Part shown: in pieces, positions 41,198 to 56,100 of the stretch | Numbering within the stretch: the first letter of the stretch is position 1 | How the letters are laid out: the number at the start of each line of letters is the position of its first letter | Source: Undaria pinnatifida | Lineage: Eukaryota; Sar; Phaeophyceae; Laminariales; Alariaceae | Direction of reading: 5' to 3' | Assembly: GCA_012845835.1 (NCBI GenBank) | Contig: JABAKD010000002.1 | Coordinates: 5,826,106 to 5,890,105, forward strand | Length of the DNA: 64,000 nucleotides | The notes under the pieces: model-generated | Database searches by the model: none | Seen by the model: only the letters and a program-made list of their open reading frames with translations | What the model was told of the DNA's origin: nothing | Program-made: the position numbers and the translations under genes

Positions 41198-44100
41198 GTA
41201 GGTCGGCAATGTGTGCGCCTATCCTAGAACATATTTGTACCCGGCAGAACGCGGCGAGGGCGGGAACACGAGGGCGGGAAGTTACACATATTATGCGCTT
41301 TACACTACCTAAATCCGCCCTTGTGCACCCCTGCGGGTTACCTGTGGATTTTGCGTTGCCAGTGTACGGGATCGTGGGAGGTAACGATTTCCTCCGTCTG
41401 CCAGATACATACCTGGTACCGTATATCGCTCCCTCCTCCGGTATTCTTGGTATGAAGCGCACACGATTGCCGTGACTCCGCCCCTCTGATTGATACCAAT
41501 GATGATGCACATCAATGAGTCGTTCTGCGGTAGCCCCCCCAGCCTTTCTTTAACGAAATAACCGGTTCTGGCACCAGCTCCGGGCCGCATATCCTGAAAT
41601 ACGGTGCCCCTTGCCACCCCGACATCATCGTTCGATAGTCCTTTTCGCTAAATAAATGGTTGTACGATATTTGTGTTATAGCATCCTCCCTCGTGTCGAG
41701 CACCAATGAACCGTTCGTTAAAGAAAACCGCTGTTTTTTGGAGGGGCTATCGTAGAATCAGAACAATGATGATTCCAACGATACCCGTATAGATGCGTAC
41801 AACGACACGGGCAGCACATGGTCTGGCATAAATGATTATGAATGGTTCGGCGTCTAGACTTGGGCACTACCCGCTGTCTTTGACTTTTTTCAGTGCAGAG
41901 TATCATTCGATGCACATAGATAGTTCCAAGGGGAGTCGCCGACCTATATCCTTAATGAGGACACACACCCAGGAATACGCGCGATCGGAGTATCACACAC
42001 AGCTTGCAAAGATGAGTTTCGACAAAGGCTTCGATCTCACAGCTGGAGTGCATTTTAGTTTTTGAATGTAGTAGTTATACTGTATGCCGTGGGACAACCC
42101 ATCGGTGTGCACTCTCTCAGTTTATCACAGTCAGGTTTTACTCGGCATAGGCCTCCTCATACGTGGCACGTTCCACGAAAAGTAAGGCGCTCGCTCCCCT
42201 ATCGCGCCTTGCGTCTATGGTATGGTGTTCTTGGACCTTATTTTTTCAGCAAAAGTTTTAGGCTTCACTTCAGCTGAGCTTGTGAGAGGTTTTACGATAC
42301 CTCATCCATCTTCCTTTCTTTCGCCCAGTACTTGCCCTAACGTTTTTCGCTTAGATCTAGACTATAGGGTTCAGCTTTTCCACGTATCTGCTTTTTGGTA
42401 TCGTCGACTTGAAGCAATTTTGGCCAACTCACGACGCTCTCGCGCGTTAAACCGCGTGTCGATTTGTAAGCAAGTAGAGTCTCATCTGAGATTCAAAACT
42501 ACCACCTCTACCTTGATACAGCTACGCGGTTTTGGACCACCGGGGACGCCGGCTGCATGTATGATCCATGCAGAACACGCCCCCTCTAAAAACAAATCCC
42601 AGCACCAGTGTCGACTTCCCTCTTCACGCGTGGTATGTATGCGCCTTCATTTTCATCGCGAAAAGGTTTCAGCGTTCCCACTTTTCTGCTGTTTCTGAGA
42701 ACTCGACACGATTTGCATCAAATTTCGCCAAACTCACACACTCCATCGCGCATTACGCCTGTCGATTTGTGAGGAACAGCCCCTTGTGAGATTCTAGCCT
42801 TCAACCTCTACAGTTACATTCAATCGCTGCGCCACGGTTGTTTTTGGACCACCGGAGCCACTGCGGTCTGCATGTACATGTGTGCCATTTATGCAGAACC
42901 CCCTCCCCCCCACAAACACAACTATCCCAGCACCAGAGTGTCGACCTCAGACCCATGGTGTGAGAAGGTTTGATCAGACACAGCTTAAAAGAGAATGCTA
43001 TAAAGCACCCATCTCAAGGTGCAGATAGATGTACATGGTCCTGCTTTTGTCCCCCCCTCTCCCCCCGAATGTTTTTCGGCTCTTTATTTACCTAACAAAA
43101 GCCAGAAAGAAGAAAAGGAAACTCTTTTTAGATTCGGGATACCCTATTCACAGTAGTACCGGGGTAGTTTTTGTTTGCCCGGCGGATTTAATATCAACCT
43201 CGGGATGAGCCAGGTACTTGTAGGTGTTGACCGACTGTAATTCGTTTAGTAAACGAAAAAACAATTTTCCGCCAACAAAAAGAGGGCAAAACAAAACAGG
43301 CGTTTTGAGACGTGAACAACGCAATAAGAGCACTTACTTATTACACTTGAAACCCATCATAGAAACGTCACGAAAGAGGACAGACAGAGCAGGAAAGGCT
43401 TCCCTCTCGCATGTCTCACAAGTGTAATGTATGTTTTTTTCAAGTAAAGCGCAACTATGCCTGAGGTGGGATGCGGCAGTGGAGGTACTCCATTTTTCGC
43501 TAAGGGATTTGAGCCACTCGCACGAGTGACTCTTCTTGTTTATAACTAAAAATATTTTGGCACTTGGTGAGCTGCAACTTGCTTGACTTTGGAGGTTAAT
43601 AGGTGAATTGTGTAGGTCAAAACAAGATTTGATTACACCTTGCCCTGATGATCAAGACTGCTGTGTGGTCGTCCCGTCATTCCGTTTGTCGTACTTGAAA
43701 TGTTGTGAGCTGAGACGTTGTTGTGTAGGGCAGTCCTACACGGACTGAGTGATACGCGACAATGCGCATGAAGAAGTCTAGATTGCCAATAGAAATTATA
43801 ACGCAGTATGAGAATGCCTGAAACGCGACGAGCGAATCGTAATGCGCAATTTCCAGACACGTATGCTACCGGTAACGGCAACACAATGAACGTCAACCGG
43901 TAAACCGGCGTCGCGGATGGGTACCAGCATTTCAAGAGGTGACACAATGTTGCCCAATATGTGCACTAATCAGAAACGTCCCCGTTTCCATAATAATAAA
44001 AGGAAAACCTATCATAAATCTGCATCTACGTGAATATCCTGGACAAGTATGAATGAATGTATTACACTTGGGGCGCTGACTATTACTAGGACATTAAAAG

Positions 44101-47100
44101 CGCACCGGCTGCTGCTGCTCTGACAATCCAACGATCGGGTCAATCCATCATTATTGACGCGGTCGTCAGCGCGAACAGCGGCAGTTACATCATGTCTCAT
44201 TTGTTCGTGTTTTCGGAATCTGGTGACGAGTCTCGCAAATTTTTATGTGACATATATACGCGCGATCGGAGTATCACACACAGCTTGCAAAGATGAGTTT
44301 TGACAAAACCTTCGATCTCACAGACTCTGGAGTGTATTTTAATTTTTATAATATATACTTCGTATATATATTATATGCCTTTTTTCCGGAAAAAAAGTCA
44401 TGCAGGATGGGCCACCACCTCCCCGGATTCTTCCTACTCAAATTTGTAGCCAACTCTGTTGGGCCTCGTGTGTAGCAAAAACGACGATTGCGACGATAGC
44501 CAGCGTCTACTAGTTATTAGCGTGAGCTCGCAACGGTACGAGTAGGATGGTGCTGCTCCCTCCCGCACGAGCATTTGAATTGTTGGCCTTCGGACGACCG
44601 CAGTTTCATCATTGCCAACCAGCAGTGGCCGATGCCGTTATTATTGTCAATTTTCGCCTCTGAAGTCTCAAATGGGTTGGGTAGTAGTATAGACTAGACT
44701 ATACAGAGTAATACACAAGATAGGACGTTTACGCCTTCCAAGCACCACGCCATCAACCATCCCACTCGAGGCCGGTACGTCTTTCAAACAGACAAATTGT
44801 ATCTCCGGTGGTTTCACATAAATCCCGCTTGCGTCACTGCACACCGCATAAACTTGCCGCTTTTGTGTGGCTTGCGATGTCGGCCCCCTTACTCCCCTCC
44901 CCTCCTGTGTCCTTGTTTGTTGTGCCTTCAAACCTTTACCCATCGTGTGTTACTACCATCGCCCCCATTGGTAGCCCCCCCCCCCCCCCCCCCGGCCCGG
45001 GCACGCGAGCAATCACCCCTGTGTGGTACACTAAGCGGAACTAGATTAAAGTTTAAAGCGTGCTCATCGCCACCGGGGTTCGTAAACTTCCACCTCATCG
45101 ATATAATAGGAAAATCACCAAGGGCGGTAAAGTATAGAACAACATGCATAGAAGTATAGAGAATAATCATCCCGCACGTTGGGTGCTTAGTTCTCATCAT
45201 TATGCCGACCATCTCTGTACCACAATGAGCGCGTACATCGATACACGATGATACGTTGGATTCTGTACCTCCTATACGGATTACGCGATACGGTAGACGC
45301 GTAGTGGGGTGGGCGTACTGTTAACACTGCTGTGCTGTACGCCACAGCACCGATTGGATCGGACGCGCATTGTTTCTAGACTCCAACGACTATCTTAACC
45401 AACAACCAATATCGACATGATACAACTTCAGGGTGGTACCCAATCCCACTGCGTATACGTAGTCTATGGCCTGGCGGTACATATATTGCAACATCTACCA
45501 AACGCAGTAGCATATGCCTAACAAAGTAAAGTCACCCTCGCGTTCAATAGTGGTGACATCGCATGCCCACGTCCCCTCGCTAGGTGTATATGTAAGATGT
45601 ATCTCTGGCTTAGAGTTGGCGACCTCAGAGCCTACATCGGCACAATAAAAATCATAATAAGCGTAAAATCGTACATGTGAGACAATAATACTGTGAAAAA
45701 GAGGTACAGTCAGAGATATGTTTAAATGTGGTAAACGGCACTACCAACTTATTATGTAGGGTATTCCGTACATACTGTCTGCATAATCGCCTCCCAACCT
45801 ATCCCAAGCGAAGTATTGCTAACGAAGTAAGGTAATTGAGCGCGTGTACACTAAGCGTTCATTTTCAAAACAATAACGATTCGCATTTCTCCCTTTCGTT
45901 CTCAATGGCGGTGACATTGCATGACCACATCACCTCGCCTGTTGTACTTGGCGATATGTATCTCTTTCTTATAATTAGCGATGCCAGAAAATGATGGTAC
46001 CTACATGGTGGTACCTATCGATCGAAATATTCTATCTTTTGATCCACGTACAATACCAAATTATAAAGCTCTTAAGACGTTGTTTACTACACCTAAGAAC
46101 TGGGTTGCATACTACATGGAACATCAAACCTTCTAGAATAATGAACATTACCAGGCGGGTGATATATAGGGGTGTCTTCTTGCTGCAACCGTCAGATTCG
46201 TCGCCTTTGAGGGTTTGCAATTTCCGCTCACATACGAAATGCTCGCCCCCTCCCCCTCCCCTCCCCGATCCCTCTTATTCAAACGCCCCACCTGAAATCA
46301 AAGCTACCAGAGTAGTAAACACTACCAGCCAGCTGATATCATCTCATTATCCATCCAGCCATCCATGCCGTAGCTCCAACTCATCTCCGCCCTCCTTCCC
46401 CCTCCCCCACCCCTTTCGTTCCCCGCCCAGTTCGTTTAAACGCCCCACTTACAATCGAAATCGGCCAGAGTAATAAACGCTCCTAAGCAATTGATATCAC
46501 GTCATTATCTTTCTACCCATCCACGACGTAGCTTTCATTCATCCCCCCTCCCCCCCTTCAACGCCCACACCCCGCACAAGCGCCTAGACCCAGCACCGGG
46601 CGTATAGCAAGCCCCTACATATATGACTAATACGCGCGATCGGAGGATCATACACAATGTTGCGAAGATAAATTTCGACCAAAATCCTTGATCTTATCGC
46701 TGAAGTGTATTACATATTGTTATAAAAATTCAAATACACTCCAGCTGTGAGATTGTATTTTGTCGAAACTCATCTTTGCAAACTGTGTGTGATACTCCGA
46801 TCGCGCGTATTACAGGTTTTGTGTCCTCATTGAGAATATAGGCCGGCGACTCCCCTTGTAACTACAGTGTAGCTATCAGGGTCGACAGGGTGATGTTAGG
46901 CAGTCTGTGCGCGGAAACTATCAAACCCGTTCCTGAAGAGGACAAAATCTGACAGCTGTATGTAGAAGGAAATTCATCAATTTATCAAGTAAATGCTGTA
47001 AGTCGAATACCCGGTGAGGGGAGGGCGGAGTTTCGAAGGACGTGGGGGCCTGATTTTGATCAAAAGGGGGGCGGGAGGGGGGGAGAGGGGGGAGGGGACC

Positions 47101-50100
47101 GGTGGGGTAGGTCTATTTGTGCGTGAAAACTATGAATCCTTCTTGTTGGGGAGGGGGGAGGAGATGTGCCGGGGGGAGGGCGGGGGGCGGGGGGGGGAAA
47201 TGTGCCGGGGGGGGGGAGGGCTTGAGGTCGCATAGATGTAGGGGTTTTCTATACGCGTGGTACAAGGTCGAGGCGATGGTGCGGGTGGTGGGGAAGGAAG
47301 GGGCGTTGGGGGCGGCGATTACTATTTTATGTCCTGAGAAACTCCCCCCCCCCCCCTCCCCCCCCCCCTTTTTGTTTTGTTTTTTCCCCTCGCTCTCTCT
47401 TGCTCAAACGCCCCACCTAATATCGAAATCCGCCAGAGAAATAAGCACTTCCACGCCCTGGATATCGCCTCATTATCGATTTAGAGCCGTCCATGCCGCT
47501 GCTGCAACTCCCACCCACCCCCGCCCCCAACGTCCCCTCCTCCCCTACCACCCGCACCATTGTCTAGACCTAGCACCACGCGTATAGCAAACCCCTACAT
47601 CTATGCGCCTTATGCGCCCCACCTAATATCGAAATCCGCCAGAGAAATAAACACTTCCACGCCCTGGATATCGCCTCATTATCGATTTAGAGCCGTCCAT
47701 GCCGCTGCTGCAACTCCCACCCACCCCCGCCCCCAACGTCCCCTCCTCCCCTACCACCCGCACCATTGTCTAGACCTAGCACCACGCGTATAGCAAACCC
47801 CTACATCTATGCGACCTAAAGCCCCCCCCCCCCGCTCCCCCCCGACACCCCCCCCCCCCCCTCCCCCACAAGAAGGATTCATAGTTTCCACGCACAAATT
47901 GACCTGCCTCACCCGTCCCCGCCCCCCCGTCCCCCCTCCCTCCCCCCTTTTGATCGAAATCAGGCCCCCACGTCCTTAAAAACTCCGCCCTCCCGTCACC
48001 AGTTATTCGACTTACAGTATTTACTTGATAAACTGGTGCATTTCCTTCTACAGCTGTCAGATTTTGTTCCCCCCCAGGAACGGGTTTTATAGTTTTCGCG
48101 CACAGACTGCCTAACATCACCCTGTTGACCCTGATAGCTACACTGTAGTTGCAAGGGGAGTCGCCGGCCTATATTCTCAATGAGGACACAAAACCTGTAA
48201 TACGCGCGATCGGAGTATCACACACAGTTTGCAAAGATGAGTTTCGACAAAATACAATCTCACAGCTGGAGTGTATTTTTTTCTTTCATTACATATTGCA
48301 AATCCCCGCGCCCCTTCGTTTTCAACCCCCGCCCCCCCCCCCCCCCTTCCGCCGCACCGCAAAACCTCCACCCTCCCCGCACCGATGTACGACTGACAGG
48401 ATATACATGATAAATTAATGCATTCCTTTAACACAACCGTGTCACATTTTGTCCCCCTCAGCTTCGGTCTTTATTTTTTCCGCGCGCGGATTGAGTTGAC
48501 CCCTCCCCCCCCCCTGCTTCTCACCCGCCCCCCACGCCCTGCAAGTCTTCGCCCTCTCCTCACCGATTATTTGACTTACATGATATACTTGATAAATTAA
48601 TGCATTTCCTCCACAGCCTTTACATTTTGTCCCCTTCAAAAACGAATTTTATGGTTTCCGCACAAAGATTGAGTAACATCATTAACATCATCAATCTGTT
48701 GACCGTGGTAACAGGCACGCTGTGATTCTAAGGGGAGTCTCCGATCTACATTGTCAATGAGGACACACACCCCCCAGTAATTCCCGCGATCGGAGTATCA
48801 CACGTCGCAGGTGGCGAATAGGAGTTTCGAGGAAATCCTTGATCTCACGGCTGGAGTGTATTTTTCATCTTAATGGTGTAGATACACAGAACATAATTGA
48901 AGACTGCGCGTCCCACTTCTAAGCCCATGCGTAGCTCTTTACCTCTATGAGCCGCACCTATCACGCAGTTGGGAATTGTCTACGCTAAAGATCCGGGATA
49001 CCTCTATTGCCTCTATTGGTCAACGCGTACTACGATAGGCTAAGATAGAGGCGCACCACCTTGTTTTTTACCAGGTTTCTCACTTTGGGAGAGCTTGAGG
49101 CCACGGGAGGACCCAAGCGTCCCCTGGTCCCCGGTTTTCCAACCGGTAAGTCTAATATCTAGATGTTTCATCGGAACAGGAAAACACGTCGATACGATAA
49201 CACGCTTCGTTTAGAGCTCAGGCTGGTTCGTTAAACAAAGACCAGAAACCTATATAAACAAGGGCTCCATCCACACACGCTGTGAGTCTCGTCAGATCGG
49301 CGTCCCTCTGGTTTTCAGCAGAGGTCCACACCTCGACTTCGAGGTACTGCAGTGGTCGAAATTTGAGGTCCACAAGAACCGTTCTACGGTGCCCCCCCAG
49401 CGTTTCTTTAACAAAGTCGCCGGTTTCAAAACCAGCTCCCGATCGTATTTCCTGAAATACGGTGTCCCTCGACACCCCGACGTCATTGATCGACAGACGT
49501 TTGCACACAACAAAGTATATGGATCCTCTGTTATCAGTAGTGTCCTTCCTTGTAGCGAGCAGCCATGAAATGTTCGTTAAACTAAATCGCTGGTTTTTGG
49601 GGGGGCTATCGTAGTAAGAATCAGTCACAAAACGAGACAAAAAACGACTTCCAGCAGAACGTATGCGTTTCATTGGCGGGCAGCTACAGCTCCCCACAAG
49701 CAACCACGGCCCGCTAGAGCGAGAAACGCTCCTGGTGGAGTGTATAATGACGTCGGGTGCGCCAGCCAGCAGTCGTCGGCAGCCAGAGGCGACTCACGAG
49801 ATGTTTTTGTGAGTTCAAACTCGCGAGCAGCAACACCAAAAGCTACCGAAATCGCTGAAATATTTCAATCCACGCGCGAGCATAATACAATGAATGGGTA
49901 CGTCACCGATGAAAAGACGGTTTTCACCAAAAGCTTGCTGCTCACCAGGCGGATGACATAACCAACTCTGTAGTATGTGGGGTTTAAGGGCTTAGGATAA
50001 AAGACAGAGGCACACCAACATATGGGTGGTTAGTTATGGAGTCCAAACAAGGACCAAAAACGCCTGAAAAGCTCTGTACTATAAGGATCTTTGCTGCATT

Positions 50101-53100
50101 TTTTCCATTTTTTTTTAAATAAGGATGTTGTTTGCAAATGCCATACTCTTATTTCAAGTTGTTTTTTATGTACGCGAAATGCCTCCATACGAGCGCCTGC
50201 TCAAAACATCCCTGTGCTGTTTGGTTCATGCCTGCGCACAAGTCTGATGTATGATGTGTGTGACTGCATAGAATCTACGAAGATTGTAGAGTAGAACATT
50301 CGATATGATTGACGGTCCCAATTTTCGACATGTTCGAGTTGAACCCGCTTTGGCTCAGTGTACTATTACTGCTCTTGTAGTTGCCTTCGGGTGTGCATGT
50401 TCAGAGTGCCCGTCCTTCTTCGGCGGAGACAACCATTATATATATATATATATTATAAAAAATGAAAATACACTCCAGCTGTGAGATGGAAGATTTCGTC
50501 GAAACTCATCTTTGCAAGCTGTGTGTGATACTCCGATCGCGCGTATTACGGGTTGTGTATCCTCATTGAGGATATAGGTCGGCGACTCCCCTTACAACTA
50601 CATTGTAGCGCTATCAGGGTCAACAGGGTGATGTTAGTCAGTCTGTGCGGGGATATATATATACTAATACGCGCTATTGGAGTATCACACACAGCTTGCA
50701 AAGATGAGTTTCGACAAAATATTCGATCTCACAGCTGGAGTGTGTTCTCATTTTTTATACAATACTTGTACAAGTACCTGTTTTAACGACTGCTTCCGAG
50801 GGCCCATCGACCGCTCCCACCTTGACATGCTCTACCTCATGATGACCTAGGCAACCCCGTGTACGAGGCACTCCAACATGTGCGATCCCCCGTGGCCTGA
50901 AGACCTCGCCCGAAAATTGTTTTTGGAGAAGAATAAAACTGCTCTCGTAGGACGAAAAATCGCGTGGAATAGGTACACGACTCGAGAACCATGCAATACA
51001 AAAAAAGTAGCCTAGATTTTCCGACAATTTTGGATCAGGAACTGTTACACAACTAACAACTCCCGTCATTCTGAACACAATTCAAACGAAGAGGTGCTAC
51101 ATGATGAAATACATACCTCACTATCGTCGTAGCACGCGTCGAGCTCTAAACCCCACCCCGCCCCCAAAACAAAAAATGATCGTGGAGCCATCCCACCGTA
51201 GGGTTGTGCAGCGGAAAGTTCCTGAGCTCCTAACATGAGGAGGAGCTGGCTTAACGCCGTTAGAACTGGAAACCCTTTTTGAGGACCAAATTACTTGAAG
51301 TTAGTATAGACAGGGGTTTGGTGGCTCTCGTGAAGGGGTTAATATCTCACCTGAAACATGAGTTCGAAGGCATTCGTTCGCGCAAGCTAACCGAGGGCCT
51401 CTATGCCCGACACTCCTAAAACAAATTGCACTCGCGAACGTCGTAATATTATTGGACTAACCGGCAGTTAACCTCACTCGAGGGAGCTCACAACCGGAGA
51501 GGTATAACTTTTTTTGGCGCAAAACGTTTAAGCCCTACCGTCGGATGCCATTCTGAGAAACTTCAAATTTCAACCTATATTGGGTCCTACCGCACAACAA
51601 GGGTACTGCGTAAATACGATATAAAACAAAAAACCCCAAGAACGATATTGGGTTTTATAGAAGTCCCGACGTCCCGAACTTCAAAAATATATACTTCGCC
51701 AAAAAGTTCCGTTTCTATAGAATAAAAAAGGGAGAATAAAAAAAAAAAAAAAAAATACACTTCTTCAGTTATGGGGGGTCCACCCAAGAGGAAATCGATC
51801 AAACTCAGCTTTGCAAGCTGCGTGTGATACCTGGTTTCTCTATTGATGTAGCCGAGTGGAGGTCCGCCTCTTTCGTAGACTGGACAGCATGGCACTCACA
51901 GAAGGGTAGACCGGTGGCCCCGGTGGAGTATCAGGTTATCCTCGAGCCTGGTGGTGGAGGTCAGTTTTCTGAGTTCGAGCCCACCCGAGTGCATACTCGT
52001 AAAAATTCGTCGGGACTTTTTCTTGTGCACAAATTGACTTGCGGAAAGCGCGAGAGCGTGAGTTAGCAACACTCGATTAAAAGTCGACGAGTAGTGGGAC
52101 TGCTGAACCCTATGCGCGATAAAAACTGAAGGCAAGAACCGGGGGAGAAAAGGGACCACACCTGTGACCACGGCATATATGTCCAGAAGCTGGAAAGTAA
52201 AAGTGTGAGAAAAAAAAAACATAAACTTCGGAAACTACCACCGGTAGATAAGACTGGCAAGCGACGAGCAACAACACGTGTTGCCGTGTTGCTCTTTCTT
52301 GGACAAACAAACGAAGCCTGACAGGATAAAAGCTGTCTAATGCCCTTCACGAACGAACCGATAGGCAAAGCTGAGCAACGTGGCCACTTGATGTGTGCTT
52401 AGCTTGCTGCAAAATTTCCCTCGCGCTGCAGGTATTGGCGTTGTCGATGTGGTGATGTTGTGTTCATCTAATGGTAAATTGTTGTGGCCATGGCGGACGG
52501 AGACGGCGCTGCAGGTGGTGTTTGTTTGTGTACGTGTATCTCACTTGTTTGCGAAGTATCATTGTTGTCGAAATTGTGGCGACCACCGTCAGCTTCGCCA
52601 TTTTTTTCTGTGCACATGGTTGACATTTATTTTTGCGCGCCCTGTACGGAAGAGCACTAAAGTATCCAACGAACTTGTTGGATTGACAGGCAAAGAAATT
52701 CTTAGGCATAGAAGCCACGACTACTGCTGCTTTAGGTTCTAGCTATGAGAGCAACGTTAAGACCACTGACTGTACACACGTTATAAAATAATAATGAGCA
52801 GACTTGATCGAAAAATGCCCGAACCTTCCTTCGCTTTTCCTCCATGTGTCAGATTGGCGGAAGCTGGCCACATCCTGCGGCGCTGATGTTCGACGTCTTT
52901 GAGCTGGAGAGGACCCCGGAAGGACACCAACTTCTGCGCGACCAGCTGCTCCCGATGCTTCAAGATGACAGTATAACGAAGGTGGCATGTGTATCAACTT
53001 TCTACTCACCAACACCAACATCAACTTCTAGACTTCATAGGAGGAGCTATTATACACATATTATGCGTTTCAGACGAATACTGGTTATTATGGTTGTTAT

Positions 53101-56100
53101 TTCATTACCCTCCATCGTAGTCTATGTTCTGATGGATGATTTCAACCACGATGTGACAGTACGTACATCATCGTAAACGCCGTTGATAGGTGTATACCAT
53201 CTCTTTAGTAAAGTTGGGTATTCAGCACCAGGTACAGTACGTATTATGCGAGCTACTACTGCCGCTCACGGGTGACTGATTGTACGATAGCCCCCCCCCC
53301 CCCAAACCATCGATATTCTTTAACCAACGTTTCATGGCTGCTCGACGCGAAGAAGGATGCTATTAATATGATATGAAAACAACATTCTTCACATGTTTTA
53401 TTGTTCGCACAGGACAATCAAACGATGACGTCGGAGGGGCAAGGGGCACCATATTTCAGGGGATGCAGCCAGCTGCTGGTCCTAAAACCAGCGATTTCGT
53501 TACAGAGATGTTTGGGGGGACTACCGTAGAACGCCTCGAGCCCGAAAAACTCATCGTCGAAACAGGCGACAACCTAAAAAACATGCGCCGCCACGTTTCT
53601 CTGGTTTCCGCACGCACGGGGAGAAAATGAAAATGCTTTTTGTTTTGTTCGCGTGCGGCTTCAAATTTGCTTTTCGAGTATTGTATGACCCCTGCCTAAA
53701 ATTCCAACCAGTTTACACCTCCACTGTTCTGATTCCAACGCACAAAACGCGACACACATTGTTGCGTACACCTGCTATTACAATCACACACGACCCTTGC
53801 TACGATAGAGGTTCCATATGTTTTCCTTTTGTTTCTGAATAACGGGAGCTCCTCAACCCAGTGGCGTTTGGCATTCCGTGTCCCCCTCCCCCCCCCACAA
53901 CATTTTTCGTTGGATACCCTCAGAAGCCACGAGAGACCGTTCGTCGGGTTCAACTTTTTGGTTTTTTTTTTCCCTACATTTGATGTTGGGTGAAAGATAT
54001 ATCAACCAATGTTTTATCAAGCCAACCACCCTCAGATTGGAAGAAAAAAACAATGCTTAATGCATCTTCTAGACGTACCGCAGCCTATTCCATACACTCA
54101 CCACACACACGCCTTTTCTCTACGGCACAGGTGGTGCACGATTTCACAAGCAGTGCCATCGCCTTGAAGCGCCATTTCCGCGACGCCTTCGCGATTAACC
54201 GCGTTATGGACACGCAATTCGCGCTGGAGGCTCTGCGAGGCGACATTCGTGGCACCGTGGGCTCAGTGATAAAGGTCTTCGCGGGGGAGAACGACCTGTT
54301 CAGCGACGCTGCGTATAGGTGACGGCTGCTCCAAATCAAACTTTTTATCACTTGTTTCCCCCGGACAAGTCTGCTCGGTACGTCGTGTGTATGTAGCATG
54401 CTCCCAGTAAACGTGGGACACGGGGATGTTGGTGTTTGTCTGTTTCGCATTTCTCACCCGTCGAGGTTTGGCGTTTTGTTGCCGCCGGAAGGCCTAGGAT
54501 AAGCGCGCGTAAAGTTGTGTCTTTAACGCCGTCTTTTTCTACTCCCTGTGACCACGGACTTGATTATGCGAGTTGATGTGAAATCAACAACAACTCCCTA
54601 TCCCTGGCAACCGTGCGGTCTGCGAGAGGCGTCTTCCAATCGTACACGAAATAGCGATATAATAGGACTTGTGCTAAGGTAAGGTCGTTCCTAGCGAAAG
54701 GAAAAATATGCGATTTCTTAACATGCGGAAACTCTGAAATGTTACTAGATATAAAATAAAACGTCCTAAGCTTTTCGCATGTTTTCGTCAGGAATATCCT
54801 GGCATCATCGTTTTCAAGGTCTTTTTTCAAAAGTAGTCAAAGTCTGGATTACTGTTCGAAATCGACAAAGATCACGGTCCGTGTAAATAGTGATGATTTT
54901 TGTCGCGATTACTGCCAGCTATTGGGCGTCGGGCCAAGAACGACCGTTGGACGATGGACCTCGCTTAGTTATAGTACATCGACGTTTATGATAGATAAAT
55001 GTAGCCCGTCTACGCTTGCCGAGGTATCGTAGCTCTGGCACAACATAAAAACAAACAAGAAAAGGGCTTCGTAGACTAAATATCATACGTGACATTTCTT
55101 CGTTCACCTTCCGCGATCGACATCCTGCATGTGCGTATGTGGAGGGCGAGGTAAGGCGCCCACACAATACACCCAAGAACGTGCAGCGCAGAGCATCGCG
55201 CACGCGCTGGGCGATTCTCTCGGGATCGCGCTTTCTTCGCTGCCCCCCACTCTTCGCCACGTTCTCCCATGTATGCGACAGGTCGCGTCATATCTATTCC
55301 GTGTAGCCTATCTCCACGTCGTGCAAGGTGAAATCGGTAGGTAGCAGTGTGTGAAACAAGGAATAAGGACCAACACAAAGTATAGTCTATACACTTTTAT
55401 GTGCAGCGCAGAAAAGTTTCTCTTGCACTCGAGTGAGCTTCAAAACGTTCGGCCTCGAGAAGTACAGGGAGTGGATCTGAAGGTGTGGAGTAAGAATGCA
55501 TTAAGAATATGGGCAGTCCTTACGGGAACGCAAGCTTTCCCCATTATTTAGCGTATTGACCTATCAGAGCGACGATTTCACTAAATTTCAAGTTCCCATC
55601 TTACGTGCAGGGCGACCGCCTTCGACCACAGGGCGGACTCGAACATACCCATCAGCCCCCACGAACTGAATCGAGCCGCTCGCACGGTCAACTCCCTCGC
55701 CAAGGTGAGGCATGGTCTTCAGCCGCACCTACATGCTGCCTGCGGTATATGCTGCCGTTTTGTTTCGCCGTCAGACCGTGTGTTGAACATTATTCTTCTG
55801 GTCTAATTCAATGCCAGGTTTTGTGCGCCTTATATGATGATGTTGGCTCGGAGGAGGTGCGCAAATCATGCGCAAACGCTTGCCCAACATGAAAATACTC
55901 CTGTGCACGGCAAGAATATATATATGGCCTATACGATCAGAACGCGTAATTGTACAGAGTACAGCTTCTACGACGAAGTGCGGCAAGAACGGAGAGGCAG
56001 GGCAAAAAGTTGATCCGAGAGCTACCTCTATCGTACCATGTGTCACTGGTAGAGCTACCTCCATTACAGCACGCGTCTCTTATCGATGGGGCTCCGAAAT

